The notes: generated from the sequence alone by a model not told the origin. DNA of 58,067 nt from JADFRG01 sp046759305 (GCA_046759305.1 JBHIBY010000004.1:1-58067); one strand, 5' to 3'. Positions 45,594-54,322 are shown, counted from the stretch's first letter. Translations and numbers: made by a program.

Positions 45594-46490
45594 CTACTGC
45601 TCCAGGGAATCTTGAGCAGCAGCTAAGCGCTTCTCCGCGAGAGCCACATACTCAGCTTCAATTTCATAGCCAACATAGCTGCGTCCGCTCTTGAGCGCCG
45701 CTACGCAAGTAGTGCCGGAGCCCGCGAAGGGGTCCAACACCACGTCTCCTTGGAACGTGTACAGGTTAATCAGTCGCTCGGGTAGCTCTTCAGGGAACGG
45801 AGCAGGGTGACCAATCTTTCGTGCTGAGACCGAGGGGATGCGCCAAACACTCTTAGTCCATTCCAGGAATTCGTCTCGCTCGATCGTGCTCTCGTTGACA
45901 CTACTCTTCCGTGAGAAGGATTCCTTTGAAAAGATGAGAATGTATTCATGGACATCACGCAGCACCGGATTGCTGGCAGACATCCAGGATCCCCAGGCCG
46001 TCGAAGCCGCGGCGCTTGCACCCTTGTCCCAGATAATCTCCCCCCGCATATGAAAACCTGCCTCGATCATGTCCTGAATAATAAAGGCGTGAAGGGGAAG
46101 ATAGGGCTTGCGACCTAGATTCGCTACGTTGATGCAGGCCCTTCCACCGGTCACCAACACCCTGTAAGTCTCTCGGAAGACTCTGCTGAGCAATCCCCTA
46201 TACTCCTCTAAGGATAGATCTTCGTCGTAGTCCTTGCGCACGTTGTATGGGGGAGAGGTAACCATCAGATGCACTGAATGGTCCGGTAACTCACTCATTT
46301 CCTCGGAAGATCGCCGGAAGATCCGGTCGCGCTGCTCGGTCGTTAGCTTCTGCTCCCGATATTCACCTACCTCCTTGGGTTCCAAATCGCGATAGAGACG
46401 TCCAGAGTAGAAGTGTGAGGAGTCGTGGCTGAACCGACCCCCGGTACCATAGCTGCTGGTAGTCGTTCGTTTGCGATCCGACTTACCCAT
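45594..46490 (-). CDS. Orphan DNA methyltransferase (TSPPY type)
   Basis: 298 aa. Motif IV TSPPYNVRKDY precedes motif I DPFAGSGTTCVAA, the beta-class order. TSPPY is usual for N4-cytosine and some N6-adenine enzymes, so the target base is undecided. No endonuclease gene is adjacent, so it is a solitary enzyme, probably of regulatory or housekeeping type. It overlaps the end of era by 8 nt and is co-transcribed with it, unusual company for a modification gene. The first 50 residues (Ser/Arg-rich) have no known domain. Confidence 0.87.
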   Translation of the reverse strand: MGKSDRKRTTTSSYGTGGRFSHDSSHFYSGRLYRDLEPKEVGEYREQKLTTEQRDRIFRRSSEEMSELPDHSVHLMVTSPPYNVRKDYDEDLSLEEYRGLLSRVFRETYRVLVTGGRACINVANLGRKPYLPLHAFIIQDMIEAGFHMRGEIIWDKGASAAASTAWGSWMSASNPVLRDVHEYILIFSKESFSRKSSVNESTIERDEFLEWTKSVWRIPSVSARKIGHPAPFPEELPERLINLYTFQGDVVLDPFAGSGTTCVAALKSGRSYVGYEIEAEYVALAEKRLAAAQDSLEQ

Positions 46491-47379
46491 AGCCCAGTTC
46501 CCTCAACGCATTTCGATCGTCGCGCCAACCTGGCCAGACCTTGACACGCAGATCCAGGTAAACCTTCCGGCTTGACATTTGCTCGATCGACTCTCTAGCC
46601 GCCTTTCCAATTTCACGAAGCATCGATCCGCGTTTACCAATTACGATGCCCTTCTGTGATTCGCGTTCGACATAAATCGTTGCGGATATATATGCACCGC
46701 GATCGCCGCGCTCTGCGTACTCATCAGCTTGGACCGCGAGACTGTGCGGAACTTCGTGACGAAGGAGCGCCAGGGCCGCAGAGCGGATGAGATCAGCTGC
46801 AATATCCCGCTCGTAGGCGTCCGTTATCTCACTATCCGAATAGTACTGGGGACCGGCGGGGAGTTGATCCATAATCTCCTGCGTGAGCAGCTCCAAGTTG
46901 TCTCCGCGGGTGGCGGACACACCGACCGGAATTGCAGCTGGCAGCAGTGCCTGGTAGGCATCCCAATTGGCTTGGAGGTGCTCAGGCCGAACCAGATCCA
47001 TCTTGTTCATTGCTGCGATAGTTGCGGTCTCCGCGGCTCGCTCAATAACGGCTTCTGCGACCAATCGATCGCCAGCTTTGGGTGCCTCGTGAACATCGAA
47101 GACGCACAGGATTACATCCGCATCCTCCAACGCGTGTGACGCCACACTATTCATATACTGGCCCAGGCGATTGCGGGGTCGGTGAATGCCAGGGGTATCC
47201 ACAAATATCGCTTGTGCGTCGCGTGTGGTCAGGATGGCTAATTGGCGCACGCGCGTCGTTTGCGGCTTTGGGGACACCGGTAGGACATCTTGAGCAAGGA
47301 TGGCATTCAGCAGCGTCGATTTCCCAACGTTAGGTCGGCCAGACACGGCCACAAAACCAGAGCGATGGTCGCTGCTCAT
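46483..47379 (-). CDS. era: GTPase Era
   Basis: 298 aa. G1 GRPNVGKST, G3 DTPGIHRPRN and G4 NKMDLV are present, and the C-terminal KH domain contains IVIGKRGSMLREIGKAARESIE. Era binds the 3' end of 16S rRNA and is needed for 30S assembly. The start codon lies 7 nt from a TTGACA/17/GACAAT promoter, so the message is probably leaderless. The methyltransferase gene follows with an 8-nt overlap. Confidence 0.96.
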   Translation of the reverse strand: MSSDHRSGFVAVSGRPNVGKSTLLNAILAQDVLPVSPKPQTTRVRQLAILTTRDAQAIFVDTPGIHRPRNRLGQYMNSVASHALEDADVILCVFDVHEAPKAGDRLVAEAVIERAAETATIAAMNKMDLVRPEHLQANWDAYQALLPAAIPVGVSATRGDNLELLTQEIMDQLPAGPQYYSDSEITDAYERDIAADLIRSAALALLRHEVPHSLAVQADEYAERGDRGAYISATIYVERESQKGIVIGKRGSMLREIGKAARESIEQMSSRKVYLDLRVKVWPGWRDDRNALRELGYG

Positions 47380-47385
47380 TGGTCC

Positions 47386-47414
47386 ATTGTCCGGTCAAGG
47401 TCGCGCACTGTCAA
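47386..47414 (-). promoter_or_regulatory. Promoter of era (probable leaderless transcript)
   Basis: On the minus strand TTGACA (47409-47414), 17-bp spacer, GACAAT (47386-47391). The -10 ends 6 nt before the era ATG at 47379, so transcription should begin at or next to the start codon. Confidence 0.7.
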
Positions 47415-47458
47415 GCGGTTGTCCCGGATCACAACAGTCGCCAATTCCTCGTGCGGGC

Positions 47459-47464
47459 TATAAT
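47459..47464 (+). promoter_or_regulatory. TATAAT -10 box for the DUF47 gene
   Basis: TATAAT preceded by GGGC, 30 nt upstream of the ATG at 47495, divergent from era. An AGGGA sits just before the ATG as a ribosome binding site. Confidence 0.5.
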
Positions 47465-47494
47465 ACCGGGCTACAGAGTAGGCAAAGGATAGGG

Positions 47495-48118
47495 ATGTCT
47501 ATCTTTCGACGCACTAAAAAGCCAAATCGTTTCATTGAGATGCTTACGAAGCAAGCAGAGCACACTTCGGAGGGCCTGCAAATTCTCCTGGATTATGTGA
47601 AGGAGCCCGATGAGGCGCTCGCCCGCCAACTGACCGAGATTGAAAAAGAAGCGGACGAGGTCCGCCGGATCCTGATTGATGAGCTGAATCGGACTTTTGT
47701 GACGCCTATCGATCGAGAAGACATCTTTGCTCTTTCTCTAACCATCGATGATGTCCTAGATTACGCCGATACCACCGTAGAAGAGATGGAGCTGCTGGAC
47801 ATTGACCCTACGCCGTATATGGAGCGCATGGTTTCTTTGCTCAGTGAGGCAGCAACAGAAATCTATCGTGGTGTGATGCGCCTCGAAAATAACCCCGGCG
47901 TAGCCAACGATCATGCAGTGCGTGCCAAAGCTCTAGAGAACCGAACTGAAACGGTATATCGGGAAGCCATCGCTGATCTGTTTCACCTTCCTAAAGATGT
48001 CGACCACATCGTGGAAATGTTGAAGCTTCGGGAGGTTTATCGGCATCTATCTAACGCTGCTGATCGCGGAGACGCAGCGGCAAACGTTATTGGAGACATC
48101 GTCGTTAAGAAGATGTAG
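47495..48118 (+). CDS. DUF47/PhoU-like protein
   Basis: 207 aa from ATG 47495; the longer frame upstream overlaps era and is not coding. It matches the DUF47 family: FRRTKKPNRFIEMLTKQAEHTSEGLQILLDYV and FVTPIDREDIFALSLTIDDVLDYAD, ending in LREVYRHLSNAADRGDAAANVIGDIVVKK. These helical, metal-binding PhoU relatives usually pair with a Pit phosphate transporter, but none is next to it here. It is followed by a terminator. Confidence 0.92.
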   Translation: MSIFRRTKKPNRFIEMLTKQAEHTSEGLQILLDYVKEPDEALARQLTEIEKEADEVRRILIDELNRTFVTPIDREDIFALSLTIDDVLDYADTTVEEMELLDIDPTPYMERMVSLLSEAATEIYRGVMRLENNPGVANDHAVRAKALENRTETVYREAIADLFHLPKDVDHIVEMLKLREVYRHLSNAADRGDAAANVIGDIVVKKM

Positions 48119-48132
48119 CCCCAATTAAGAAT

Positions 48133-48152
48133 GGGCCCGGAGGCCCTTTTTT
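48133..48152 (+). terminator. Intrinsic terminator after the DUF47 gene
   Basis: GGGCC (48133-48137), loop CGGA, GGCCC (48142-48146), then TTTTTT. Confidence 0.8.
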
Positions 48153-48179
48153 GATTCCGATCGCTGGTATCCCGGCGTG

Positions 48180-49115
48180 CTAGCCGGCCAATCGGTCTAG
48201 TTTCATCCCCACTTCCCGCCACTGAATTTTCGAAATTCCGAGCTTCTGCCGCAGCGAGTCCTTATCCATACCCGATTTGTAGTCGGTGAGGGCGCTGGTC
48301 CACCTGCACATGTTGAAGGAGAGATGCTTTTCGAGGCCGGCCTCGTCACCGACATCCTCCAACAGGTATTCCAGCCGGCGAGGCGAATAGGGGAACAGCC
48401 TCTCAGTCGGCTCGTATTGCTTTAGATACTCCTTGTAGGCGGGAACCCAGCCGGATTCAAGCAGCAGCTTACGCTCACGATAGCGCTTTGAGACATCACC
48501 ATACCGAATCCAGAGTATAGGACCGTCGGTGGATTTCAAATCCACATGATTGAGGTGGATCGCCAGGCATTCACTTTTCTTGATTCCCGTGTGTAGCAGC
48601 AGGCTCACGAGCGTAAAGGCGCGCGCATCGGGTGGATCCTTTTGCCTGATCTCCTCTGCCGCTTTCAATACCGCGAGCAGCTCATCTTGGGTCAAGACTC
48701 CCGGCAGCGGGCTAAGAACCGATTCTTGCGGAATGGGAGCGGCAGGATCTTCAACCAGCACTCCTCCCTGAGTCAGCCAACGGAAGAAAGCCTTGAGAGA
48801 CGTTACTCGGCGCGAATAGGTCTTAGGACTGCAGGGGACGCCCCTTCGATTGAGCATCCAGTCGAGGAAGTTCTTGAGATCGTGTGTGCCGATGGAGTTG
48901 ATCGAGTGCCCTGCGCCCATGAAGCGCGCCAGCAGGCGAAGATCTCCCGTGAAGGCCTTCACGGTATTGATTGAACGCCCACTCTCCTCAAGATCTTCTC
49001 CCCAGGCCTGAATCGCAGCGCTTAAGCTGGAATCCGGTCTCAACGGACCTTCCGCGATGCCAACTTCTTGACCCGAGCTCGAGAAAATGGGCAGGTTCTC
49101 TCGCCGCTCAGACAA
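48180..49115 (-). CDS. Tyrosine-recombinase homologue lacking catalytic residues
   Basis: 311 aa with a TTG start preceded by GGAG. The N-terminal SAM-like core-binding domain (about 32-118) and the catalytic fold (about 140-310) are recognisable. But the active-site residues are replaced: Arg I (TGLR) is Lys179 in TGIKKSE, the HxxRH box is NMCRW (268-272), keeping only Arg271, the LGH His is Ile294, and the Tyr position falls on Gly303. The reading frame is intact, so this is not obvious decay. It may bind DNA without cutting. It is not linked to any visible att site or cargo. Confidence 0.8.
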   Translation of the reverse strand: MSERRENLPIFSSSGQEVGIAEGPLRPDSSLSAAIQAWGEDLEESGRSINTVKAFTGDLRLLARFMGAGHSINSIGTHDLKNFLDWMLNRRGVPCSPKTYSRRVTSLKAFFRWLTQGGVLVEDPAAPIPQESVLSPLPGVLTQDELLAVLKAAEEIRQKDPPDARAFTLVSLLLHTGIKKSECLAIHLNHVDLKSTDGPILWIRYGDVSKRYRERKLLLESGWVPAYKEYLKQYEPTERLFPYSPRRLEYLLEDVGDEAGLEKHLSFNMCRWTSALTDYKSGMDKDSLRQKLGISKIQWREVGMKLDRLAG

Positions 49116-49150
49116 GGTATCTCCAAGTAGATCTCAGCAAATAACATAGC

Positions 49151-49162
49151 TGGAGATCTCCA
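49151..49162. promoter_or_regulatory. 12-bp palindrome in the promoter spacer of the recombinase homologue
   Basis: TGGAGATCTCCA is a perfect palindrome located 2 bp upstream of a candidate -10 TATGTT (49143-49148, minus strand) of the recombinase-like gene. This position suits a repressor or self-binding site, though the -35 is not clear. Confidence 0.4.
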
Positions 49163-49267
49163 CTAATCGATTCCCGCGCGGTGGGGTGACTGCTTCGCAT
49201 AGCCATGAGCGGCGATACTAGACTCGAGCAGGCGAATTGTCAAATGGTCCTGACTAGGAACGTTGGC

Positions 49268-50677
49268 TTATCCTAGTTGGTCTCGCGTGGGATCGAAGCA
49301 GGGGTCATAGTCATCGCCCACAACCAGGCGGAACGCAAAGGGAGAGGTTGGATCGGGATCGCTGATCAGCTGAGATTCCGCTAAGCCGAATGAATGCAGA
49401 ATCTCGGCGGCCGACCCATCTTGTGCCAGGCCATAGTCGATTAGGTGGGTGGAAGTTCCAGGCGAAGGAGAGTGTGCTCCTACGTGGGTCGCAAAGCCCG
49501 CATACTCCAGTCGCTCCGCGGCAAGTGCTCCCCATTGCCCCTGCTCAGTTGAGTTGGCGACTTCCACAGTCAGCGCGACCTCCGGAATTAAATCATCTAC
49601 AGCGCTGAAGTCGAACGCATCTTCCACGAGCGCGGCTATGGGAGCCGTTTTCGGTACCAATACCTGGGCCCCCGAGCCGGGTATGCGCCAGCTCGTAACT
49701 TCGTCTCGGCCAATGAAGCGACTGCGAACGTCTGCAGTATCGATGCGTGCTGCGAGCGGCGCTAACGATAGCAGGTCTGGAAGGACGAGATCGGTTGTAA
49801 CGGAGTCTCTCAAGTCGCCGTAGAGCTGTGGGATCCGTGGGATCAGTCCGATTGTGAGGATTTCCCGATAGAGTGCTCGGAGAACTTCCTGCTGCCGGCG
49901 ACCACGGTCAAAGTCTGAGGACAGCTTGCGAGAGCGTGCATACCAAAGTGCTAAATCCCCATCCATACGCTGCACACCGCTCGGAACCGTGTACAGATGC
50001 CAGTTCGATTCGTTCTCCGGATCGAGTCTGGTGCTCTTCAGTCTCCAATCGCGATAGGAGCAGGTGACATTCACATCTACGCCGCCCACCGTATCCACAA
50101 TGCGACTGAATCCATCCATCTCGACCTTGGCGTAATGGTGGATGGGGATACCGAAGTTATAACGGACCGTGTCGGCAAACAGCGCAGGCCCACCGCCTGG
50201 ATAGTTCACTCGCTCTCCGATGCTGAAAGCGGTATTGATGCGCTGCATGCCGTATCCGGGAAGATACACATACAAGTCGCGTGGGATCGAAAGCATTAAG
50301 ACCTCACCCGAAGCGGGGTGGGTCGAGATGATGATGATTACATCGGTATTGAACCCGGTCCAATGAGGGCGACGGTCCGAACCCAGCAGTGCGATGTTGA
50401 TGATTGCGGGATCGATTGTCAGAGGCCTGGCGGGTGGAGGTATGGGTGTCGGCGGTGCTGGAGCGTTGCCGTAGGTGAAAGGCGCCGGCCAACCTACGTC
50501 GAATGCAGGTAGAGTCGTGGATTGGGGGGAAGAAGTGACCGGTGGCGGGGTCGCGGTTTTATAGATCTCGGTCGGAAGCTTCTCCAGCCGAGGTGCATTT
50601 CGTTCTGATTTGGGAGAAGGAAGGCACCCGACCAGCCCGAAGGCAAGGGTTGGCAGTATCCATAGATATCGCATCAT
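49268..50677 (-). CDS. LytR-CpsA-Psr (LCP) family protein with LytR_C domain
   Basis: 469 aa. A signal sequence with lipobox-like LVGC (Cys18) precedes a Pro/Thr-rich linker. The LCP domain (about 92-290) has LLGSDRRPHWTGFNTDVIIIIST, LSIPRDLYVYLPGYG, GGVDVNV and ALWYARSRKLSSDFDRGRRQQEVL. The C-terminal LytR_C domain (about 365-460) follows. LCP enzymes attach polymers such as teichoic acids, capsule or arabinogalactan to peptidoglycan from the outer face of the membrane. A lipid anchor replaces the usual transmembrane helix. It overlaps a degenerate kinase gene by 4 nt. Confidence 0.88.
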   Translation of the reverse strand: MMRYLWILPTLAFGLVGCLPSPKSERNAPRLEKLPTEIYKTATPPPVTSSPQSTTLPAFDVGWPAPFTYGNAPAPPTPIPPPARPLTIDPAIINIALLGSDRRPHWTGFNTDVIIIISTHPASGEVLMLSIPRDLYVYLPGYGMQRINTAFSIGERVNYPGGGPALFADTVRYNFGIPIHHYAKVEMDGFSRIVDTVGGVDVNVTCSYRDWRLKSTRLDPENESNWHLYTVPSGVQRMDGDLALWYARSRKLSSDFDRGRRQQEVLRALYREILTIGLIPRIPQLYGDLRDSVTTDLVLPDLLSLAPLAARIDTADVRSRFIGRDEVTSWRIPGSGAQVLVPKTAPIAALVEDAFDFSAVDDLIPEVALTVEVANSTEQGQWGALAAERLEYAGFATHVGAHSPSPGTSTHLIDYGLAQDGSAAEILHSFGLAESQLISDPDPTSPFAFRLVVGDDYDPCFDPTRDQLG

Positions 50678-51972
50678 GAAGCGCTAGCAACCGTCCCCTC
50701 GCTTGCCGGGATGAGCACGGTCACGGTACTTCCCGCGCCCATTTCGCTGCCGATCCATACCCTGCCGCCCATTGAATCCACAAGCGTCTTGACTTGCGGT
50801 AGGGCTCCCTCAGAGGCATGGAATACCCTCCCAAGATCCTCCGCAGGGACTCCTGGGCCTTGGTCCGATATTGTGATACTGACCCACCCTTGATCGTCTG
50901 CTTGCGCGGTAACGCGAAGCTCAGATCCGCTCGGCGAGATCTGTATAGCGCGCTCAAATAGGATGACGACCGCCTGTCGCAGCTGATCGGCATCTGCCGC
51001 CACCCGCGGCAGCGACTCTGGGAGCTCGCGCCGCAGCCTGATCCCAGTTTCATTGAGATCCGTAGCTACCTGTTTCTCGGCAATTTCCAGGACACTGGCG
51101 ATCGCGGCTTCAAAACGAATCGTTCCTGGAGGTACGCTTACAAGGTTAAGCAGCGCCCTCAATTGCTGGTCCAACCGGTCCACGTCCTCTTCGATGGAGT
51201 CGAGTAGCTCTAGTTGGTCGGAATCGCGCTCTCCACTGGCGTCATTCAGTAGCATTTGACTGTGACTTTGTAGGGATCTAACTGGCTCGCGCATTTCTTT
51301 CAACATGGAGGTCAAGGTTCCAACCTGGGAGATTGAGTTTCCGGATTCTAGAGCGCTGACTTCTGCCAATTCCTCCAGGGCCAGGCGCAATTCGCCTCGT
51401 AATATCTCAACATCTTCCGAGCGGGTACCTTCCATGGTGTCGGAGGTTGAATTGATCTTGCGACCCAAGTAGGCGGCCCAGGCCTCCAGAGTCTGCAAAT
51501 CGGCTGCTGACCAATTGGGTCGATCACGATTTGCAAACAACATCATTCCGCAGAGCCGCTCCGATTCCAGCTTGACCGGTGCAATCATTGCCTCGCCAGT
51601 CGGCGCCAGACCTAATGCGTCTTGTGTTGCACGCAGTTCCTGCTCTTTTCGAAGCACCTTGGCTCGACCCCGGACCAGGGTCGAGGTGATCTCTGGCAGA
51701 GCCTTACCCCGTAGTGGAGGTCCGGACAGCACGCGCTTACCCTCGGTGTCGACTGCATCTAGCAGTTCCAGTCCGCCGGCATCGTCGGGAGCATCAAGAA
51801 TCAACCCATAACGAGCTTGCATGAGGTGTGCAATCAGCCGCAGACCGTTGTGGGTGAGCAACTCAGGCTGCATTGCCTCTCCGAAGAGGCTTAGAGCCTC
51901 AATGAACGCGGAAAAACGGGATGGGGGCTGTTTGCCTCTGATACGTCTAAATAAGGCTCTCATGGGATGCAA
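50674..51972 (-). CDS. Degenerate histidine kinase with GAF domain (likely inactive)
   Basis: 432 aa, soluble. GAF-like domain about 25-170, coiled coil about 185-235, then a HisKA/ATPase-like region. The H-box SHELRTPL is KEMREPV (225-231), so the phosphorylated His is lost. The N-box Asn is Glu340 in FERAIQ. G1 DQGPGVP (370-376) and a G3-like GAGSTV remain, but the G2 GLGL is replaced by GALP. It is thus unlikely to phosphorylate itself. It is the first gene of a pair with the LCP gene, and might act as a ligand-binding scaffold or regulator. The GAF half may still sense a signal. Confidence 0.8.
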   Translation of the reverse strand: MHPMRALFRRIRGKQPPSRFSAFIEALSLFGEAMQPELLTHNGLRLIAHLMQARYGLILDAPDDAGGLELLDAVDTEGKRVLSGPPLRGKALPEITSTLVRGRAKVLRKEQELRATQDALGLAPTGEAMIAPVKLESERLCGMMLFANRDRPNWSAADLQTLEAWAAYLGRKINSTSDTMEGTRSEDVEILRGELRLALEELAEVSALESGNSISQVGTLTSMLKEMREPVRSLQSHSQMLLNDASGERDSDQLELLDSIEEDVDRLDQQLRALLNLVSVPPGTIRFEAAIASVLEIAEKQVATDLNETGIRLRRELPESLPRVAADADQLRQAVVILFERAIQISPSGSELRVTAQADDQGWVSITISDQGPGVPAEDLGRVFHASEGALPQVKTLVDSMGGRVWIGSEMGAGSTVTVLIPASEGTVASAS

Positions 51973-52055
51973 AGGGGATGGCCCCTAAGTGGGAGGCCAG
52001 GGGAATTGTTTGAGTGGCCTCAAGCATGATTCTGCTGTCTACGAATTGGCCGCGG

Positions 52056-52064
52056 ATTATAGCA
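52056..52064 (-). promoter_or_regulatory. Extended -10 (TGCTATAAT) for the kinase-like/LCP operon
   Basis: On the minus strand TGCTATAAT, about 84 nt before the start codon, identical to the nonamers at the amidase and secA promoters. Confidence 0.55.
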
Positions 52065-52097
52065 CGCTGACTTACAGGGGGCTCTGGGTCGCCAGAG

Positions 52098-53126
52098 TTA
52101 GCCGAGCGATTCGGTTGATCGTACGGCGGGTCGCTGTTCGAGGCCCACCCAGCGAAGAGCAAGCATACCGTAGAGCACCGTGAGCCAGAATGTAACGCCA
52201 CGGAATGCCAGCGTTATCACTACCGAAATGGCCAGCGACAATCCGAGGGAGGTCAGCACGAGAGTCATGGCACCTTCAACAAATCCAACGCCCGATGGAG
52301 TAGGTGACACAATATAAAAGAGGTATCCGATGCTGAAGCTCGCGATCAGCATGGTGATGGTAAAAGGTTGGCCAAAGGCCACGAAAATCAGGCCCAGAAT
52401 AGCGATTAGCAGCGCTTTGCTGCTGAAGGCCAGCGCGGCTGGGATCAATAATTTGATCGGTTCCTTCCGAACAATTTGCAATCCTTCATATACGTCCTCC
52501 GCAAATGGTAAAGCGCGAGAAACGTCAACGGAATCGCGCCGCAGGACAGGGCGCAGGAGTCGGTTGAAGAGATTGCCCAGTCGTGTAAGTACATTGGCAA
52601 GCAAGACCGGTGAGCGCATGCCCATCACCAGCACCAGGCCTGTGACCAGCGCGATGCCTGCCAGCATAAACGCTGCCAGGATGCTCGCGGTACTCAACTG
52701 ATTCAATCTGAAGAGGAAGAATAATCCGAGCAGCACCACCGCTAGAAGACTCGACTGCTCGAAGAAGACGAACAAGGCGCCCCCGGTCGTGACCCTGCCC
52801 GATCGAAGCCCGCGCTTCTTGCCATCGGCGATCAGTACCGCAGCGCCGCCCATACCTCCGCTAGGCGCTACCACGCTCACGAATTGAGCCGACATAGCCA
52901 CCAATCCCATATGGAAGAACTGTTCTCGGAGTCCCAGGATCCGGTAGATCACCCAGAACGAGGCGCCGACATTCAGCATCCAGAGGAATTGGACTACGGC
53001 TGCCAGAGCCAACCATGCAGGGTCTCCTTCACGGAAGGAGTCGATAACTTGCTCTAATTCCGCGACTCGTGAGAAGAAGAAGAAAGCCCCGAGAGAGATA
53101 ACGAGCAAGAGCAGCAGGCGGCGCAT
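52098..53126 (-). CDS. Flippase-like integral membrane protein (LPG synthase TM/UPF0104 family)
   Basis: 342 aa with about 8 hydrophobic segments. It matches the family with VSVVAPSGGMGGAAVLIADGKKRGL, GALFVFFEQSS and YFSIGYLFYIVSPTPSGVGFVEGAMT (family residues SP.P.G.G..E). These proteins resemble the membrane part of MprF and dolichol-phosphate-type flippases. Substrate unknown. It follows fabD by 2 nt and so belongs to the rpmF-fabD operon. Confidence 0.82.
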   Translation of the reverse strand: MRRLLLLLVISLGAFFFFSRVAELEQVIDSFREGDPAWLALAAVVQFLWMLNVGASFWVIYRILGLREQFFHMGLVAMSAQFVSVVAPSGGMGGAAVLIADGKKRGLRSGRVTTGGALFVFFEQSSLLAVVLLGLFFLFRLNQLSTASILAAFMLAGIALVTGLVLVMGMRSPVLLANVLTRLGNLFNRLLRPVLRRDSVDVSRALPFAEDVYEGLQIVRKEPIKLLIPAALAFSSKALLIAILGLIFVAFGQPFTITMLIASFSIGYLFYIVSPTPSGVGFVEGAMTLVLTSLGLSLAISVVITLAFRGVTFWLTVLYGMLALRWVGLEQRPAVRSTESLG

Positions 53127-53128
53127 TG

Positions 53129-54067
53129 TTAGACTGGAAGCTCTTCTAGGTTGGTGGGATCACCGACGGCAAAGGCAGTAGCCTGACGATCAATTCGGCT
53201 ACAAAGCTTCGTCAGCACGTCTTTTGGGCCCAGTTCAATGAATGTGTCGATTCCTTGGGTGCTCATGGTCTCGATGGTCTCGGTCCAACGTACTTGGGAA
53301 GTGAGCTGTGCTTGAAGCTCCTCACGGATTTCCTCGGCCGAGGTGAGCGGCTTCGCACTGACATTGGCATAAACCGGCATGGCGGGTGCTTCGATTGGAG
53401 TCCCTTCGATCGCCTCGTTGAGCTGCGCCTGCGCGGATTCCATCAGGGGGGAATGGGCCGCGATGCTGACCGCTAAAGGGATGACTCGTCGCGCACCGGC
53501 TTCCTTCAATTGCATAGTGGCTGCTTCCATACCGGCCTCGGATCCAGAGATCACGAGCTGCCCCGGACAGTTGTCATTGGCGAGTTGGACCACTTCACGG
53601 GTCGCGGCTTGGGTCTTCGAACACACTTCTGACACCGTCTCAGGATCCAGTCCCAGCACCGCCGCCATTCGACCTGGGCTGCGGTCCCCCGCGCCCTTCA
53701 TGGCCTCGCCCCTGGCACGTACCAGCTTCAGCGCGTCCGGAAACGAGATGGAGCTCGCACTCACCAGCGCTGAAAATTCACCCATCGAGTGACCTGCGGC
53801 AGCAGCCGGGAGCGACGGCGGATCGAGTGCTCGCAGAGCGGCGATAGAGTGCACCAATATTGCTGGTTGGGTGTTTATGGTGTCGTTGAGCTGCTCTTTG
53901 GGACCTTCCCAGCAGAGGGTAGAGAGGGGAAAGCCTAGGATTTGGTCAGCTTGTGAGAAGATTTCTGCAGCGGCCGGGAATTGGGCGGCTAGCTCCTGGC
54001 CCATCCCCACTTCTTGAGAGCCCTGACCTGGAAACAGGAATGCGGTGGAGCGCGAACTGAAGGCCAT
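53129..54067 (-). CDS. fabD: Malonyl-CoA-acyl carrier protein transacylase
   Basis: 312 aa. FLFPGQGSQEVGMG at the start, active-site Ser in AAGHSMGEFSALVSA, a family Arg in LVRARGEAM, and the His in SIAAHSPLM. It loads malonyl groups on ACP for fatty-acid synthesis. It follows rpmF by 11 nt; the usual plsX and fabH between them are missing. fabF lies in another transcript at 56816. Confidence 0.95.
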   Translation of the reverse strand: MAFSSRSTAFLFPGQGSQEVGMGQELAAQFPAAAEIFSQADQILGFPLSTLCWEGPKEQLNDTINTQPAILVHSIAALRALDPPSLPAAAAGHSMGEFSALVSASSISFPDALKLVRARGEAMKGAGDRSPGRMAAVLGLDPETVSEVCSKTQAATREVVQLANDNCPGQLVISGSEAGMEAATMQLKEAGARRVIPLAVSIAAHSPLMESAQAQLNEAIEGTPIEAPAMPVYANVSAKPLTSAEEIREELQAQLTSQVRWTETIETMSTQGIDTFIELGPKDVLTKLCSRIDRQATAFAVGDPTNLEELPV

Positions 54068-54078
54068 GGCCGGGGTTG

Positions 54079-54264
54079 TTACTTGTTTTCGATCTCCACA
54101 ACCTCTCGGCCGCTATAGTGGCCGCAGTTGGGGCACACGTGGTGGGGGAGGTGCTTATCGCCACAATTGGTGCAGCTGATCAGATGCCGTGGTCTCAGAG
54201 CATCGTGAGCACGACGTCGATTCCGCCTGCCTTTTGAGATCCTCCGTTTTGGAAGCGGTGGCAT
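54079..54264 (-). CDS. rpmF: Ribosomal protein bL32
   Basis: 61 aa from ATG 54264 (MPPLPKRRISKGRRNRRRAHD). Zinc-binding cysteines CTNC...CPNC are present. The longer frame upstream runs through the promoter. It is in its usual position upstream of fatty-acid genes. The promoter has TTGACA/16/TATAAT, about 60 nt upstream. Confidence 0.94.
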   Translation of the reverse strand: MPPLPKRRISKGRRNRRRAHDALRPRHLISCTNCGDKHLPHHVCPNCGHYSGREVVEIENK

Positions 54265-54322
54265 TTCTTTTCGCTCGACTCTGTTTTGCAGAATAACGCC
54301 TGCCCATTGGGCAGGCCGGACC

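Noticed and set aside
47300..47494. 65-codon extension upstream of the DUF47 protein
   Set aside because: It overlaps era and the era promoter on the other strand; the family N-terminus begins at ATG 47495 behind a ribosome binding site.
48180..49115. Active integrase marking a prophage or genomic island
   Set aside because: Catalytic residues are missing, no att-like repeats or phage genes are present, and the neighbours are housekeeping genes.
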